A DNA stretch of 64,000 bases. Origin: Chytridium lagenaria. Lineage: Eukaryota; Chytridiomycota; Chytridiomycetes; Chytridiales; Chytridiaceae. Made by a program: the position numbers and the translations under genes. Every line of letters begins with the position of its first letter. Positions within the stretch are counted from its first letter, which is position 1. Positions 49,196-60,400 of this stretch are shown piece after piece. Under the pieces are notes generated by a model, which was not told where the DNA came from, made no database searches, and saw only the letters and a list, made by a program, of their open reading frames with translations. The stretch spans positions 186,001 through 250,000 of the forward strand of contig JAHLKC010000042.1 of assembly GCA_025449115.1 (NCBI GenBank). Reading direction: 5' to 3'.

Positions 49196-52100
49196 ATGAG
49201 GCTATCAATATGGATTGCAACGGCGCTGGGGTTGATGGTGGCAACGGCGCAGGTCGTCGTTCCACCGCAGGGGGGATCCAAGAAGTTGACGTTTTTGATA
49301 GCGTTGCCGTATGAATTGAATGATTCGTCGGGAGATCTTGTGAATGATATAGCCAACTCGTATAGGATGATGATGAGCGGGATGCATATTGCTGCGAAGG
49401 TTAGTTTAATAATGTGGGGCGGGATGTGATGGCTTAATGATTTTAGGTGGCGGAGAGAGACGTGTTGATGACGTATGGGATACCTGATGGCCTTATCGAC
49501 TTTGTGTATATCAATACTTGGGATCCGGAATTTGGTGGCCTTGATACTTATTCTCTTGTGGATAGCGGTGGGTATTCTGCAAATGCCGTTTATGAGGCCA
49601 TTCAAAGTTACAATGTCATTGGCATTGTCGGCGAGATCCTCAGCCGTACCACCAGGTACTTTTTTGCCTCCACCTTTTTTTTTTTCGTTGCGGTTGACAC
49701 ATTACTTGAAAGGTTCTCTGCGGGTGTTGCGTCGTACTTTCAGAAACCGTTTTGTGGAGCAACGCAGGGGAGTGTCACTCTCTCTGAAAAGAAAAACTAT
49801 CCGTATTTTTTTCGACAAATGTCGGCAAAAGGAACTGGAAAGCATTTTGTCGCGGTTTTGAGATATTACGGGATGAAGACTTTGTGTGTTTTTCGATCAA
49901 CCGATGATTTGAGTTTCTCAGGTAGGATTTTGATCTTTCTTTCCCCCTCTTTTATGTTGAGTAAGTAAGACATACATTTTTGTGAATAGTTGCGGAAGAG
50001 ATTAAAGAAGCTGCATTAAAGGTTGGATTAAACGTGGTGACCGTATCCTTTGGCGAAGATGTTTTCCGAACCAATGATTCAGCATGCAATTTCAACTCGC
50101 CGACGTCAACGCTGTCGTTTCATTTTCGCGTCAATGGATTGGGTGACCATCAACGTTGTCTACGACGCTGGAATCAAAAATGGTCTGGTTGGACCTGATT
50201 ATCTCTGGTCGTCATTTAACCTCGTGGAGCCGTTAGGTCTGTTTCGTTGTACCGTGATTTGCTCTAATGCGATGTGTTTAGATCCGTTGAATAAGACTAT
50301 ACTTAATGAATATATCGGATTCTTTAATATCTTTGAGTCGGCGGAGACTGCAACATCAGCGGATTATTCTGGATATGCTACCAAGTTTTGGGAGATGGCT
50401 CGGTCGCTTACTGATTTGGCGGAGCGGTTTCCTGAAATGAATTTCACCAGAATGTAAGCAAGTCAATCCTCTTTGTTATGAAAAGCAAAAAAGTAATTTT
50501 GTTATTGAAGCGAAAACACTGACGAAATATAACGTTTTAGAGAGGAAGTGCAGCAAGGATGGAATTATGGAAACGCGAGACAAGTGCATAATTGCTTTCA
50601 TATTCTTTTCGCGGGGATGCAACAACTTCTTCAATCGCGTGGTTTGAATGGGAGTTGGGAACAGATTTTAAATCTTGGTCCGAGTCTTAACCATACTGCT
50701 TTTACTCGAACACCATACATTGATCCGTTGGGAGAATATACTAATTTAAACGAATATGGGGACCTTGAAGTGTGAGTTCAAGGTTTTTTTTTTACCTCAT
50801 TCTCTGTTTATCTACATATATTTGTTAATCAAAGGTTTTGAATGATAGACCGCTCATTGTGTTGTCGACAAACGAAACGAATGTCCAAAATATACATTAC
50901 CTTGGAGACCCGAGTCATGCCTTTGGTCGCACCACGGAAGATGGTTCTTCCTTTATTGAATATTTCAAGCCCACCTTTTACGGTGGAAAGCTAACCCCAC
51001 CAAAAGACGATGATGGTAGGCCTTTCCAGAACAACCCCCTAAAAACCAGCTAACAAAACCAAAAGACAAGGTTGAGTTGGATATTGTGACAGAGGGTTCC
51101 CCGCATGGGATAGCCATACGATTATTCCAAGCATTAGCGGGTTTGTCCATCACCGTGATGATGGCGATATCCCTGTGGAGAGCTCTCACCAAAGTCCAAC
51201 GCGATGCGCCGCCACTTTGGACGTGGATGGTGATTGTCGCGGGATCTCTTGGCGTGGCTTCGACTTTTTGGAGTATAGGTTCAAGTGCTATTCAGATGTG
51301 TTTTGTGGCTTCGTTGCTCTTTGTTGAAGGAGTTTCTATCTATTTGGGGTGAGTGATCACAGGTTAAAACAAGACTAGTAACCATGGAATAAGGTGTGGG
51401 CTGTATTTGCTTGTAAGACGGGCATGGTTGTATTATAATACTGAGAAAATGTTCCGATCTTTGCGAGTCGGTCGTTTCGCTCTTGTCATTGGAATGTTTA
51501 TGGCCGTGGACGCGTGTCTCGTGCTTTTTTATCGCTTCTCGAGATATCTGGCCTCAGAGAACAAAGTAAGCCTATTTTTACGTTTTTAAGCCAAAAAAGT
51601 CTCTGTCGATTATCTCTTATTGTTATACTTTACGATTCTCGACTGTTTCACCATACTGCGTTGCTTCAAATCACTTACAGTTAAAAAGGTGTGTGGCCCT
51701 CTTAGAGTTACGGGCCAAATGGACTTCAGGCTGGCACTTGGTATCATTCACATTCTCGGCTTATGCGCAGTTTTGGCATTACTCGTTACATTCAAGCCAC
51801 GACGCTCTTCTTCAACTTTCGACAACATCTTTAAGGTAAAAGTTCTACTACCCTATAGAATTTAACAGAACATGGGTAGGTTACTTCCGTTTTCCTCATC
51901 GCCGTCATCATTTTTGAACTCATCCTACGACCATCAAAGATACAAACTGTCTTGGAAGCTGTGACATTAAACGCGATACCAGTGTTTGCTTGCGTCTTAG
52001 TGATCATACAAAAACCCGAAAAGCCTTTTCCTTGGGATGAAGAGCCGAAACGGGTAAAGGTTTTAAGGTGCAACGATATGGGGAAAATGCGAATCAGCAT

Positions 52101-52553
52101 TCAAGGACGTTTTGGATGGCGTGAGGAAAGAAAATATTTTGTGCATCTCTGGAATAGATCAGGTCTACCGTGGATGACGTTTACAGAGGTACGCTGATTC
52201 TTCAATGATATCAATTTCTTTAACATTTTTTTTTTAAGCTTGACGGCACGACGACGCATAGAGTAGATTTAGCAAAACTTCGATCCCGTGATGTCTACAC
52301 AGATGAAAACCCCGACCCTTCAGACATGGTCCTTGAGCAAATGACTGTCCGGAACGGGATCTTATTGATGTTGCCGAATTCTTGTATCATGTTGAGATTA
52401 AAAACGGCTGACGGTAGAGATAAGATGGTGGGGTTTTTGACAGGGTTTGCTCGTATGAATGAAACAAAGGCATCTCAAGTGAGTATGTTGGTTGGGACAG
52501 GGGGGTCACATCGAGAATGGAAATCCGAATTGACGGGTTTCGATGAAGCTTGA
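49196..52553 (+). CDS. Class C-like (GABA-B-type) seven-helix receptor
   Basis: Predicted G-protein-coupled receptor. The start at 49196 gives the signal peptide MRLSIWIATALGLMVATAQV. The ectodomain resembles the type I periplasmic-binding fold of class C receptors: KKLTFLIALPYELN, SYNVIGIVGEILSRTTR, then FSAGVASYFQKPFCGATQGS, YPYFFRQMSAKGTGKHFVAV and LRYYGMKTLCVFRSTDD. It continues through FIFASMDWVTINVVYDAGIK and GLVGPDYLWSSFN. Seven hydrophobic segments follow: three in 51110-51410, one in 51470-51550, one in 51720-51800 and two in 51880-52020. After the last helix a C-terminal region of about 180 residues (GKMRISIQGRFGWREERKYF and later) looks like a folded beta-rich domain. Introns are short and GT-AG. 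The frame breaks near 50060-50080. The G-protein partner and ligand are unknown. It sits between the two solute-binding SH3 genes. Confidence 0.82.
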
Positions 52554-52727
52554 TAAGCGCGTGTTTTCACCCTCCCCCTTTCTTTAATTTACGGTGTGTT
52601 TTTAAATATATATACAGAGTGCTGATTAAAGTACCTCAATATAACTATTAAGCGCAATATTTAAGGCCAAGACATTTTGCCGTAAGTCAACGGTTTTTCC
52701 GTAAAGGGCCGTTTCTATGGTATCCCC

Positions 52728-54617
52728 ATGATGACGGACAATGCCCTTTCAAGCGCACTGGCCAGCGTCGTCGACTATCTCCAACCACACGATGTCGCTG
52801 CTCTCGCATCAGTCAGAAGAAGTTGGAACTCGGTGTTCCAACCCTCTCTCCGTTCCAAGGTCATCATCCGAGAACCAGAGCATCTTCAAAGTTTCGCAGA
52901 TGCATTAGCTGTAGATGGCACCATCGGATCCTCCATAAAGACTCTGGACATTAGTTTTCTCTCCTTATACGAGGCTGAAGATGAAAATGGCAATAACGCA
53001 TGGCAAGCCGATCTCGCAGAAGCGAATAAGCATAGATTCCTGTCGTTCCTTCCCAAACTCACAAAACTTGGATCACTTCGAGTCTCCGCTGTCCACATGA
53101 ACGATCTCTTTATTGTTCTCCGTACTCTTCCCCAAGTTGGCTCATCTGGCTGTTCAAGCTCCATCGACTCGGAGCGATCCGGCACATCTGGACATATTAC
53201 ATGGTTTTGGTGAACAGTTGGAAGAATTTGGGAGGGCTTGTGCTCACCTGAAATCGTTCGAGTTGGCCAAGGTTTAATTCGTTGGAGTCGTGCTATGCAC
53301 TGGTGAAGGACGGTGTTTTTACCGCGTATGAGAATCTGTTCAAGGGGGCTTTCGGGGGCCTACCGGCAAGAACGGGACGATGAAAAAGCTCCATGTTTCG
53401 ATACCTACGGAATCCCACATGTATACGCCAGATGTAAATCTAATGTTGCATCGGAAGATGCTTAGTATTTTTTTGGAGGTGAGCAGCCAATACATATTGT
53501 CACGTATTCCCTCCTTGCCAATCATTAACATATCACCGAATGTACATTAGAGCTTCACATCCATTGAAAACCTCAACATCCAAGTTGGTGGAAACTGTCA
53601 TGGTCTCCATTCAGACTCCATCCTTGCCCTCGCTACAAGCGCTTTAGCTTCCTCACTCGTCTCGTTATCTGTAACTGTTCACGGAACCCCTGAAATGGGC
53701 CCTTCCCTCCGCGCTCTATTCTCGTCAACCCCCAAACTCCAACACCTCAACATTCTATCAAGCTGTGAAACGCCAGACATATCACCGTGGATTCACAATC
53801 TCGCCACATCGCTTGAAAAAAGGGACCACGCGCCTTTCAAGTCTCTCATCCTCGGACAATGGCATACCAACGATTACCGAAATTTGAAATGTTCCGATGA
53901 AGCCTTTGTCAAGTTTTTCAAAGCTTCTTCGAGCCTTGAAGCCATCGCTTTCGGCGCTCCGACATTCGATAAAGTCTTTAAAGCCCTTGCAGAGCATTGC
54001 CCAAACCTATGGTTCCTCCAAACTGATTGCTGGGAAAGGAGTGCAGGAAGTGGTGTCACTGCCGTAGGCGTGAAAGCAGTTTTGAAGTTACCAAAGCTTG
54101 AAGTGTTGGACGTTTCGCATGGTGTGAATTTGAAGCCAAATGATTTTGGGATGTTTTTGGAAAGGGATGGGATGGTGGGTGTTAGAAAGTTACGAGTTTT
54201 GAGACTTCCGGCTTTGTATAAGGAGAAAAAGTTGGAGTGGTATGTTCAACACGATCAAACAGATGCAAAAGATATTCCACTGGAACTCAAGAGAGTTTTG
54301 ACTCATTACGGGTATGTTTTACTTTTGCAAAAATCTATCCGGTGATCGGGTAGTCTTTTAACTTTTTTCTTTACAAAACCAAACCGCTTAACCCTGCTAT
54401 CCCGCCACCTTTATCAAAAACAAACGAAAACCATAGTTGCCGCGCCTCAGTCGGAGATGTTCTCGACGCAGAAAACTATGTCTATACATCTTCGTTTACT
54501 CTCGGGGAATGTCAATGCAACCTTCGTCCTTGTAACAAGGGTGGTCATGTTGCATTTACGCCCGGTAAGATCAATCGATCTGTTCTTTATGAAAGCCTTG
54601 TTCGCCGTTACGGCTAG
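52728..54617 (+). CDS. F-box/LRR-like protein
   Basis: Likely substrate adaptor of an SCF ubiquitin ligase. The start at 52728 gives MMTDNALSSALASVVDYL, and PHDVAALASVRRSWNSVFQP has the L-P-DV..L..VCR.W pattern of an F-box. It is followed by leucine-rich segments such as LPKLTKLGSLRVSA, LAHLAVQAPSTRSDPAHLDI, FTSIENLNIQVGGN, LRALFSSTPKLQHLNIL and LPKLEVLDVSHGVNL. An intron (53480-53549) joins SIFLE to SFTSI. A second intron (54313-54435) leads to a Cys-containing last exon, GECQCNLRPCNKGGHVAF, ending LYESLVRRYG at 54617. The frame shifts near 53140, 53273 and 53360. The F-box is weak but the repeat pattern supports the call. Confidence 0.65.
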
Positions 54618-55194
54618 AGTCTATGTTGTTAAGCTCTCTCTAAAAGAAGTACTCTACCATTAGTTTCACTTACCCCCCTTCCCATTCCTTCTTTAGTGTT
54701 TGATTATGTTCCTTTTTTTTTCTGCGCGTGTCGTCAGATTGCTGTTTTCTGATTTTGAGAAAAACAAAATATGTGTAAGTTTCGCTGAGGCATGTGCATT
54801 GATGAGGGCAAATGAAAATAAAAAAATAAAAATGTAAAGTCATTCATTTTCCATAAAAAAAAAAAATATGATCGCCATGAGGATCACGATGATGGTAACT
54901 TTTTGAAAACAAAAAAAATGGCAATTTCATCCCTCATTTTGTTGCATATATTGCATTTTTACGGCTTAAAAAACAAAGTGGAGATGATATGCATGTTATA
55001 TCAAATTAATAGGACGTGCATACTTGTACCCACTGTAGGGTTAGTTTTAGAGTCCATGATCTGGCCCATAATCCTGATTTTATTTTACGTATTTATGGCA
55101 CAGTCACAGATAAAAGTATGACACTGGGCTTTTACATATGTCAGCCAAGTTGCTAGTCACTGTAAAAGCGTGGACGACAAAAAAACGAAATCAA

Positions 55195-55240
55195 AATACA
55201 TGGCCTCATTTGCAGACATTATCGCAGCTATATAAACTCG
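55195..55240 (+). promoter_or_regulatory. TATA-like promoter with CCTCATTTGCAGAC block
   Basis: CCTCATTTGCAGAC at about 55204-55217 is followed by CTATATAAAC at 55228-55237, about 115 nt before an ATG. The same order, block then TATA, occurs near 36010-36038. Confidence 0.45.
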
Positions 55241-55351
55241 CTAGCTTTTCTGTCACCACGTCCAATCAATCTCACACTACTTCCCAAACTCTTTATCAGA
55301 AACACCCCTAAAGTCAACACCACACACATTACACCACATCACAACCAAGAA

Positions 55352-55687
55352 ATGACTCCCATGAACGCCGATATCTTTACCATCAACACCCGTCTCGCCG
55401 TCACCGAGTTCCTCAAGCCTCACAAGTCTTCACCTAAACCCTCAAACCCTTTCACACCGTCACCCGTCTCGAACACACACAAGAAACTCTGGAAAAAGAA
55501 TGAGCCGTTGATCAAGTTCGATGTGTTGAATGCGCAAAAGTGGCATGATGTGATCTTAAACTCAACAACTCATCATGCCGTGCGCGTCGCCTGCAACTTT
55601 TTCATAACCCTTTTATGTAAACGAAACCACTGTATTTATGTCTCTTTGCTACGTTTTGAAGGCCCGTTATTGCGGCCAGTGTTTTAA
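55352..55687 (+). CDS. Small hypothetical protein
   Basis: A 111-codon ORF starting MTPMNADIFTINTRLAVTEF, with a Pro/Ser/Lys-rich middle (KPHKSSPKPSNPFTPSP) and a Lys-rich stretch (HKKLWKKNEPLIKFDVL). I recognise no domain. Support comes from the TATA-like element 115 nt upstream and an A-rich leader. The C-terminal third is hydrophobic and Cys-containing and may be read-through into non-coding sequence. It could be spurious. Confidence 0.35.
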   Translation: MTPMNADIFTINTRLAVTEFLKPHKSSPKPSNPFTPSPVSNTHKKLWKKNEPLIKFDVLNAQKWHDVILNSTTHHAVRVACNFFITLLCKRNHCIYVSLLRFEGPLLRPVF

Positions 55688-55754
55688 TCTATTTTCTCTA
55701 ATAAAACTGTGTTTTACTATAAATATATTGCCACCCTATGTTTTTATCAAAAAA

Positions 55755-56240
55755 GGAAGTTCTACGCATATGGTGATCTTATAGACAAAAATACTTGCTT
55801 TTCATGCTTCCCATCAGTTCCATATACAACCACGCACTTTAACGCAAGTTCTCTGCAGATGGTGATCACTTAAAGACAAAAATACTTGCTTTTCATGCTT
55901 CCCATCAGTTCCACATACAACACCTCGACCACGCACTTTAGCTAACCTACTCCATCTATCTATCTATCCACATTCTTCTAAATCACAGCCATTCAACTCC
56001 ACTTGAACCTCTGTCATTCTTCATCCCGCTAGAAATTCATGTTCCCATCAGTTCCATATTCAACTACTCGACCACGCACTTTAACGCAAGTTCTCTGCAG
56101 ATGGTGATCATTCATAGACAAAAAAAAAAGACTTGCTTTTCATGCTTCCCATCAGTTCCACATACAACACCTCGACCACGCACTTTAACGCTAAACCTAC
56201 TCCATCTATCTATCTACCCACATTCTTCTAAATCACAGCC
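55755..56240. repeat. Diverged direct repeats, 55.8-56.2 kb
   Basis: Three copies, near 55757, 55858 and 56099, share ATGGTGATC, AGACAAAAA and CTTGCTTTTCATGCTTCCCA. TCAGTTCCA(C/T)AT and GACCACGCACTTTA follow in the same order. Some copies also carry a CTAT microsatellite. Confidence 0.8.
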
Positions 56241-56249
56241 ATTCACTCC

Positions 56250-56845
56250 ACTTGAACCTCTGTCCTTCTTCATCCCGCTGGAAATTGGTCAAACCTTTCC
56301 TACGCGTCAATTTGTTGATACCAAAAAGAATCGCGCTTCACAATCAACCCCCAAACATCATGCGCTGTAACAAGACAAGGCAGTTATCGCCTCTGTCCTT
56401 CTTCATCCCGCTGGAAATTGGTCAACCTATCCTACGCGACGATCCACCGTCTCAATTTGTTGATACCAAAAAGAATCGCGCTTCACTGCAATCAACCCCA
56501 AACATCATGCGCTGTAACAAGACAAGGCAGTTATCGCCTCTGTCCTTCTTCATCCCGCTGGAAATTGGTCAAACCTATACCTACGCGACGATCCACCGTC
56601 TCAATTTGTTGATACCAAAAAGAATCGCGCTTCACCATCAACCCCAAACATCATGCGCTGTAACAAGACAAGGCAGTTATCGCCCTTGTCCTTCTTCATC
56701 CCACTGGAAATTGGTCAAACCTATACCTACGCGACGATCCACCGTCTCAATTTGTTGATACCAAAAAGAATCGCGCTTCACCATCAACCCCAAACATCAT
56801 GCGCTGTAACAAGACAAGGCAAGTTATCGCATTGCGCCTTAACTT
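56250..56845. repeat. 146-bp tandem repeat array, four copies
   Basis: Landmark TGCGCTGTAACAAGACAAGG occurs at 56361, 56508, 56654 and 56800 (spacing 147, 146, 146). Units also share CCTTCTTCATCCC, CTGGAAATTGGTC and TTGATACCAAAAAGAATCGC. Copies differ by only a few bases. The frame stays open through parts of it by chance. Confidence 0.93.
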
Positions 56846-57405
56846 AGATACCCTGCCAACATGGACGACTCAAAATCCGTCCATCGCGTTATTTAAGACT
56901 TCAACCTTCATAGCACATCTCTTTCCACATCCCATCGCACATCTCTAACATCGCATAGCACATCTCTTAATCAAAAAAAAAAACACCAAAACAACACCAA
57001 CCCCCTCCCCAACATGACAAAACCAAAAACTTGTTTTACAAAGACATCAAAAGTTCATCACGACGGGGGGCGGGGGGCGGGCATACGAACGGGCAGAGGT
57101 CATTTTCAACTACAAAAAAAGGATAATGAACTACTGAAAACGAAACGAGTACAACTGATATTGAAAGGAAAGACAAACAGGTCTCTGCGGAACTGTGAGC
57201 GTAACGCGTAACATAAAGGTGAGGGGATGGAACAAAAAGGTAATCTGATACAGCCAAACGAACGGAAGGGCGATGGGAAAAAAAAAAAATATCGATTTTT
57301 AAAAAAGGAAATCGGAAAACAGAGGCACTTTGCCCCCCGAAAAAAAAAAAAAAAAAACAACAACAACAACAACGTCAAAAAAAAAAATATAAAAAAATAG
57401 GTCCC

Positions 57406-60400
57406 TCAAATCCCCAACTCCAATTCATCCAACCGTCTCTGCAACCTCTCCCTCTCCCCCCTCCCCAAATCCTTCCTCCCCAACCGTTCCTTCAAAGCCG
57501 CCACCTGTCGTTCCTCCTTCTCCTTCCGATCTCTCCGAATCCTCAAATACGCTTCCTCCGTGATCGCGCCATTCATCAACAGGATCTCGGGGGACTCTTG
57601 TTCAGGGTTGTTCCAGGGGTTTGGTGGATGGTTTTTTTAGAGAGGCGAGGGATTGACGATGGAGTTTGGCTCGGTCTACGTCGCCTATGGGGATGAGACA
57701 GGCGAGGGGGAAGACGCCTGCGCGGGGGGGGCCGCCGTCGAGAGATTCGACTTCGCCGTAGGCGTAGCCGTCTGGTTGAAGGAATAGAGGGTTAGATGGT
57801 GGACGTGGATGGGGTGATGGAGAAGGGTTTATGAATGTGTTTGAAGATGGAAGGGAACTGAGAAAGGATTGGGAATGATGGAGAATGGGGAAGGAAGGGA
57901 ATGATGGGGAATGGGGAAGATGGAAGGAACTAAGAAAAGGATTGGGAATGACGGGAATGGGTGTGATGATGGAGTGGAGGGTTTTTGTCGGCATGAAATA
58001 ATTCAATGAAGTTGGGAATGGGGAAATTGGAAGGGGAAAAAGAGAAGAGAATTGAAGTGGAGAAAGAGATAAAGAAAGGGAAAGAAAGGGATGGAATAAA
58101 AGGGGAGAAACGACAAAAAAAAATTATGTGTTTTACCATCATAAGCCGTCTTCATCAACACCAAATCCCCAGGTCTCAACGCCAACTCATCCATCTGCAC
58201 CGGTTCATAAGCATGCACGACTTCATGTTTCTTCCCCATCGTCTCTCCCATCCCAAACATACTAGGCGGCGGTGGACTCCTCGACTCGGTGCTTCCCGGA
58301 TGATCGTGGTACTGCATATCAAGGGACCCTGGGGACCGAATGTACCCGGCGGGTTGAACCACACTCCCTGGACCGTATGAGAGGACGCTTGGAGAGTTGT
58401 TGTAGGCGGTGGTGGTGGTGTTGACGCGTTGAAGGAGGGAGGGTTGGGGTTGGTAGGGGGAGTAGGTGGAGGGAGGGTAGTTTTGATCATAGTCGTTGGT
58501 GTAACCTGTGTAGGCGCGGGTGCGGGAGGATTGGGAGGATGGGTGGTTGGGTGGAGTTGGGTTTGTGGGGTTCATGTCCCATTGGGAGGGGGAGGAGGAG
58601 GTCATGGGGTTGCTGACGGGGTGGGGGTAGTTGTCGTCGTACATGGGGTTTTGGGGGGAGGATGGAGGGGGGTGGTTGTCCATTGGGGACGAGATGGGAA
58701 GGGAAGTTTCTTTTTCAATGTGACGACGACGCACCATAGAGTAGATGGCGAGGATGATAGCGATGAGGACGAGGAAGGAGAAGGCGCCTGCTGCGGCGAT
58801 GATGTAGATGTTTCCGCGGAGTCCTTCGTCGATGGTGAATGGGGAGACGTTGGAGGCGGTGAATGTGGATGTGGAGGTTGGGGAGATGGAGGAGGAGGTG
58901 GAGACGGAGCCTGTGACGAGGGCTTCGAGGTTGGCTTGGGCTATCGCGAGGGCGGCGGTCACGTCGAGACTTGGGGTGGTGATGAAAAGGGTGAGGTCGC
59001 GGACGAGACTGGCGACCATGGAGAGCCATGGGGGGTTGAGGTTGCCGGCGGGACGGAGGAAGGGGTCTTCACTGATTGTTTTGAAGAGCTGGCAGTTGGC
59101 GTTGAAGGGGTTGCAGGTTTGGGGGTCTGATGATTTTTTGGGGTTAGTGAGGATAAATGTGAAGAAGAAAGAGTGATCGTTGTAAAGTATGTGAAATAAT
59201 GACAAGTGGTTGGGAATGATGCGAACAATACCGTGCCCCAAAAAAAAGGGAGGGAGTGGGGTTGGAGAAGGAAAATTATTTACCGTCAAAGACATTCTGG
59301 TAGGAAGAAGTGACGCCCAAAACCCTCATCCTCTCACTCAATACATCCCTCGACGTCAAAAACAACAAAGCCTGAAGAGCCTGCTCCACATTCTTGGTAT
59401 CACTTGAAATAGCAAAATGAAATCCCCCCAACGTCGACGCCGTCCAAGACGGTCTCAACCCAGGTAATCTCGACACATTAAAATTCGGCACAATACTCGT
59501 CCTCGTCTCCACAGACGGTTCCGCTGTCACCGTCCCAGTCGCTGTAGGCGTCACCGTGACCGTAGTGGTGACGGTGGGAGCGAGAACTGGCGCCGCATAC
59601 GAGACATTGTGATGGATGGCGCGGCCTTGGTAAAAGACAATGTTGCCACGGAGCCAACTGTCGAGACAAGCGTCGGCGGTGAAAGGGAGGACGGTGGGGG
59701 CGTCGATGATGCCGGAGACGGTGAAGTTGCGGATGAGACTGAGGATTTCGGCGAAACCGGGCTCCTTGAAATTGAATTGAAGACCACCACCGATGAGGGG
59801 GTTGAGGGAACTGGAGGCGAGCCATTCTGATGCGCTTGGAATGACAGATTGGTCTGAGAGAGTGTGGTTGTTAGATTAAGGGTTGTCGGTTGTTGTTTCT
59901 TTTTATTTTTAAGAGTGGTGGAAAGAGGATCTGGTGTGGAAAACTTACTGCGGAAACTGGTGGCAAAGCAGAGATTGGGAATGGTGTCGTCGGAGCGCCT
60001 GGATTCAAGGATCCTGGTGCATGCGGACTCGAGGTCCCGCCACGTGGTAGGAACGTCAATGTTGAGTTTTTCAAGCACGTCCTGCCTATAGTACTATAAT
60101 GTGTAGTAACGTGGAGAAATAAAAATACACTGATTTAGTACATTTACGATTTTCAGTGTAAAATCAAACTCTGAAATATCAAGTTATTCCACTTACCAGG
60201 ACTCCATAGTCTGCCCAATAGGGAAGCCCCACTATTTAAATAATAGATAAATTCGTTAATAAATGAATGTATATAAAGCTTTGCCCTACGGGCTCGCAAT
60301 AAGAAAAATACAATGAATGGATCACTTACATAGCCTCCCACCAACGATATCATGTCCAGTCACCTTTGGGGACTGATCGGCGATTTGAGAAGAGACGGCA

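Larger units (their letters stand above)
54618..57405. other. Repeat-rich gap with one small ORF
   Basis: 2.8 kb that is mostly non-coding. It holds a TATA-like element at 55229-55237, a 111-codon ORF (55352-55687), diverged direct repeats (55755-56240) and a 146-bp tandem array (56250-56845). There are A runs and G-rich tracts near 57060-57080 and 57280-57390. Confidence 0.5.

Noticed and set aside
56252..56847. Long plus-strand ORFs through the 146-bp tandem array
   Set aside because: The same short peptide recurs in shifting frames as the unit length varies. There is no promoter and no family, so open frames arise from the repeat.
58429..59130. Plus-strand ORF of 233 codons, Gly/Val-rich
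   Set aside because: It is antisense to the Pro/Ser linker and TM exon of solute-binding SH3 paralogue 2. Composition is a mirror of the low-complexity coding strand.
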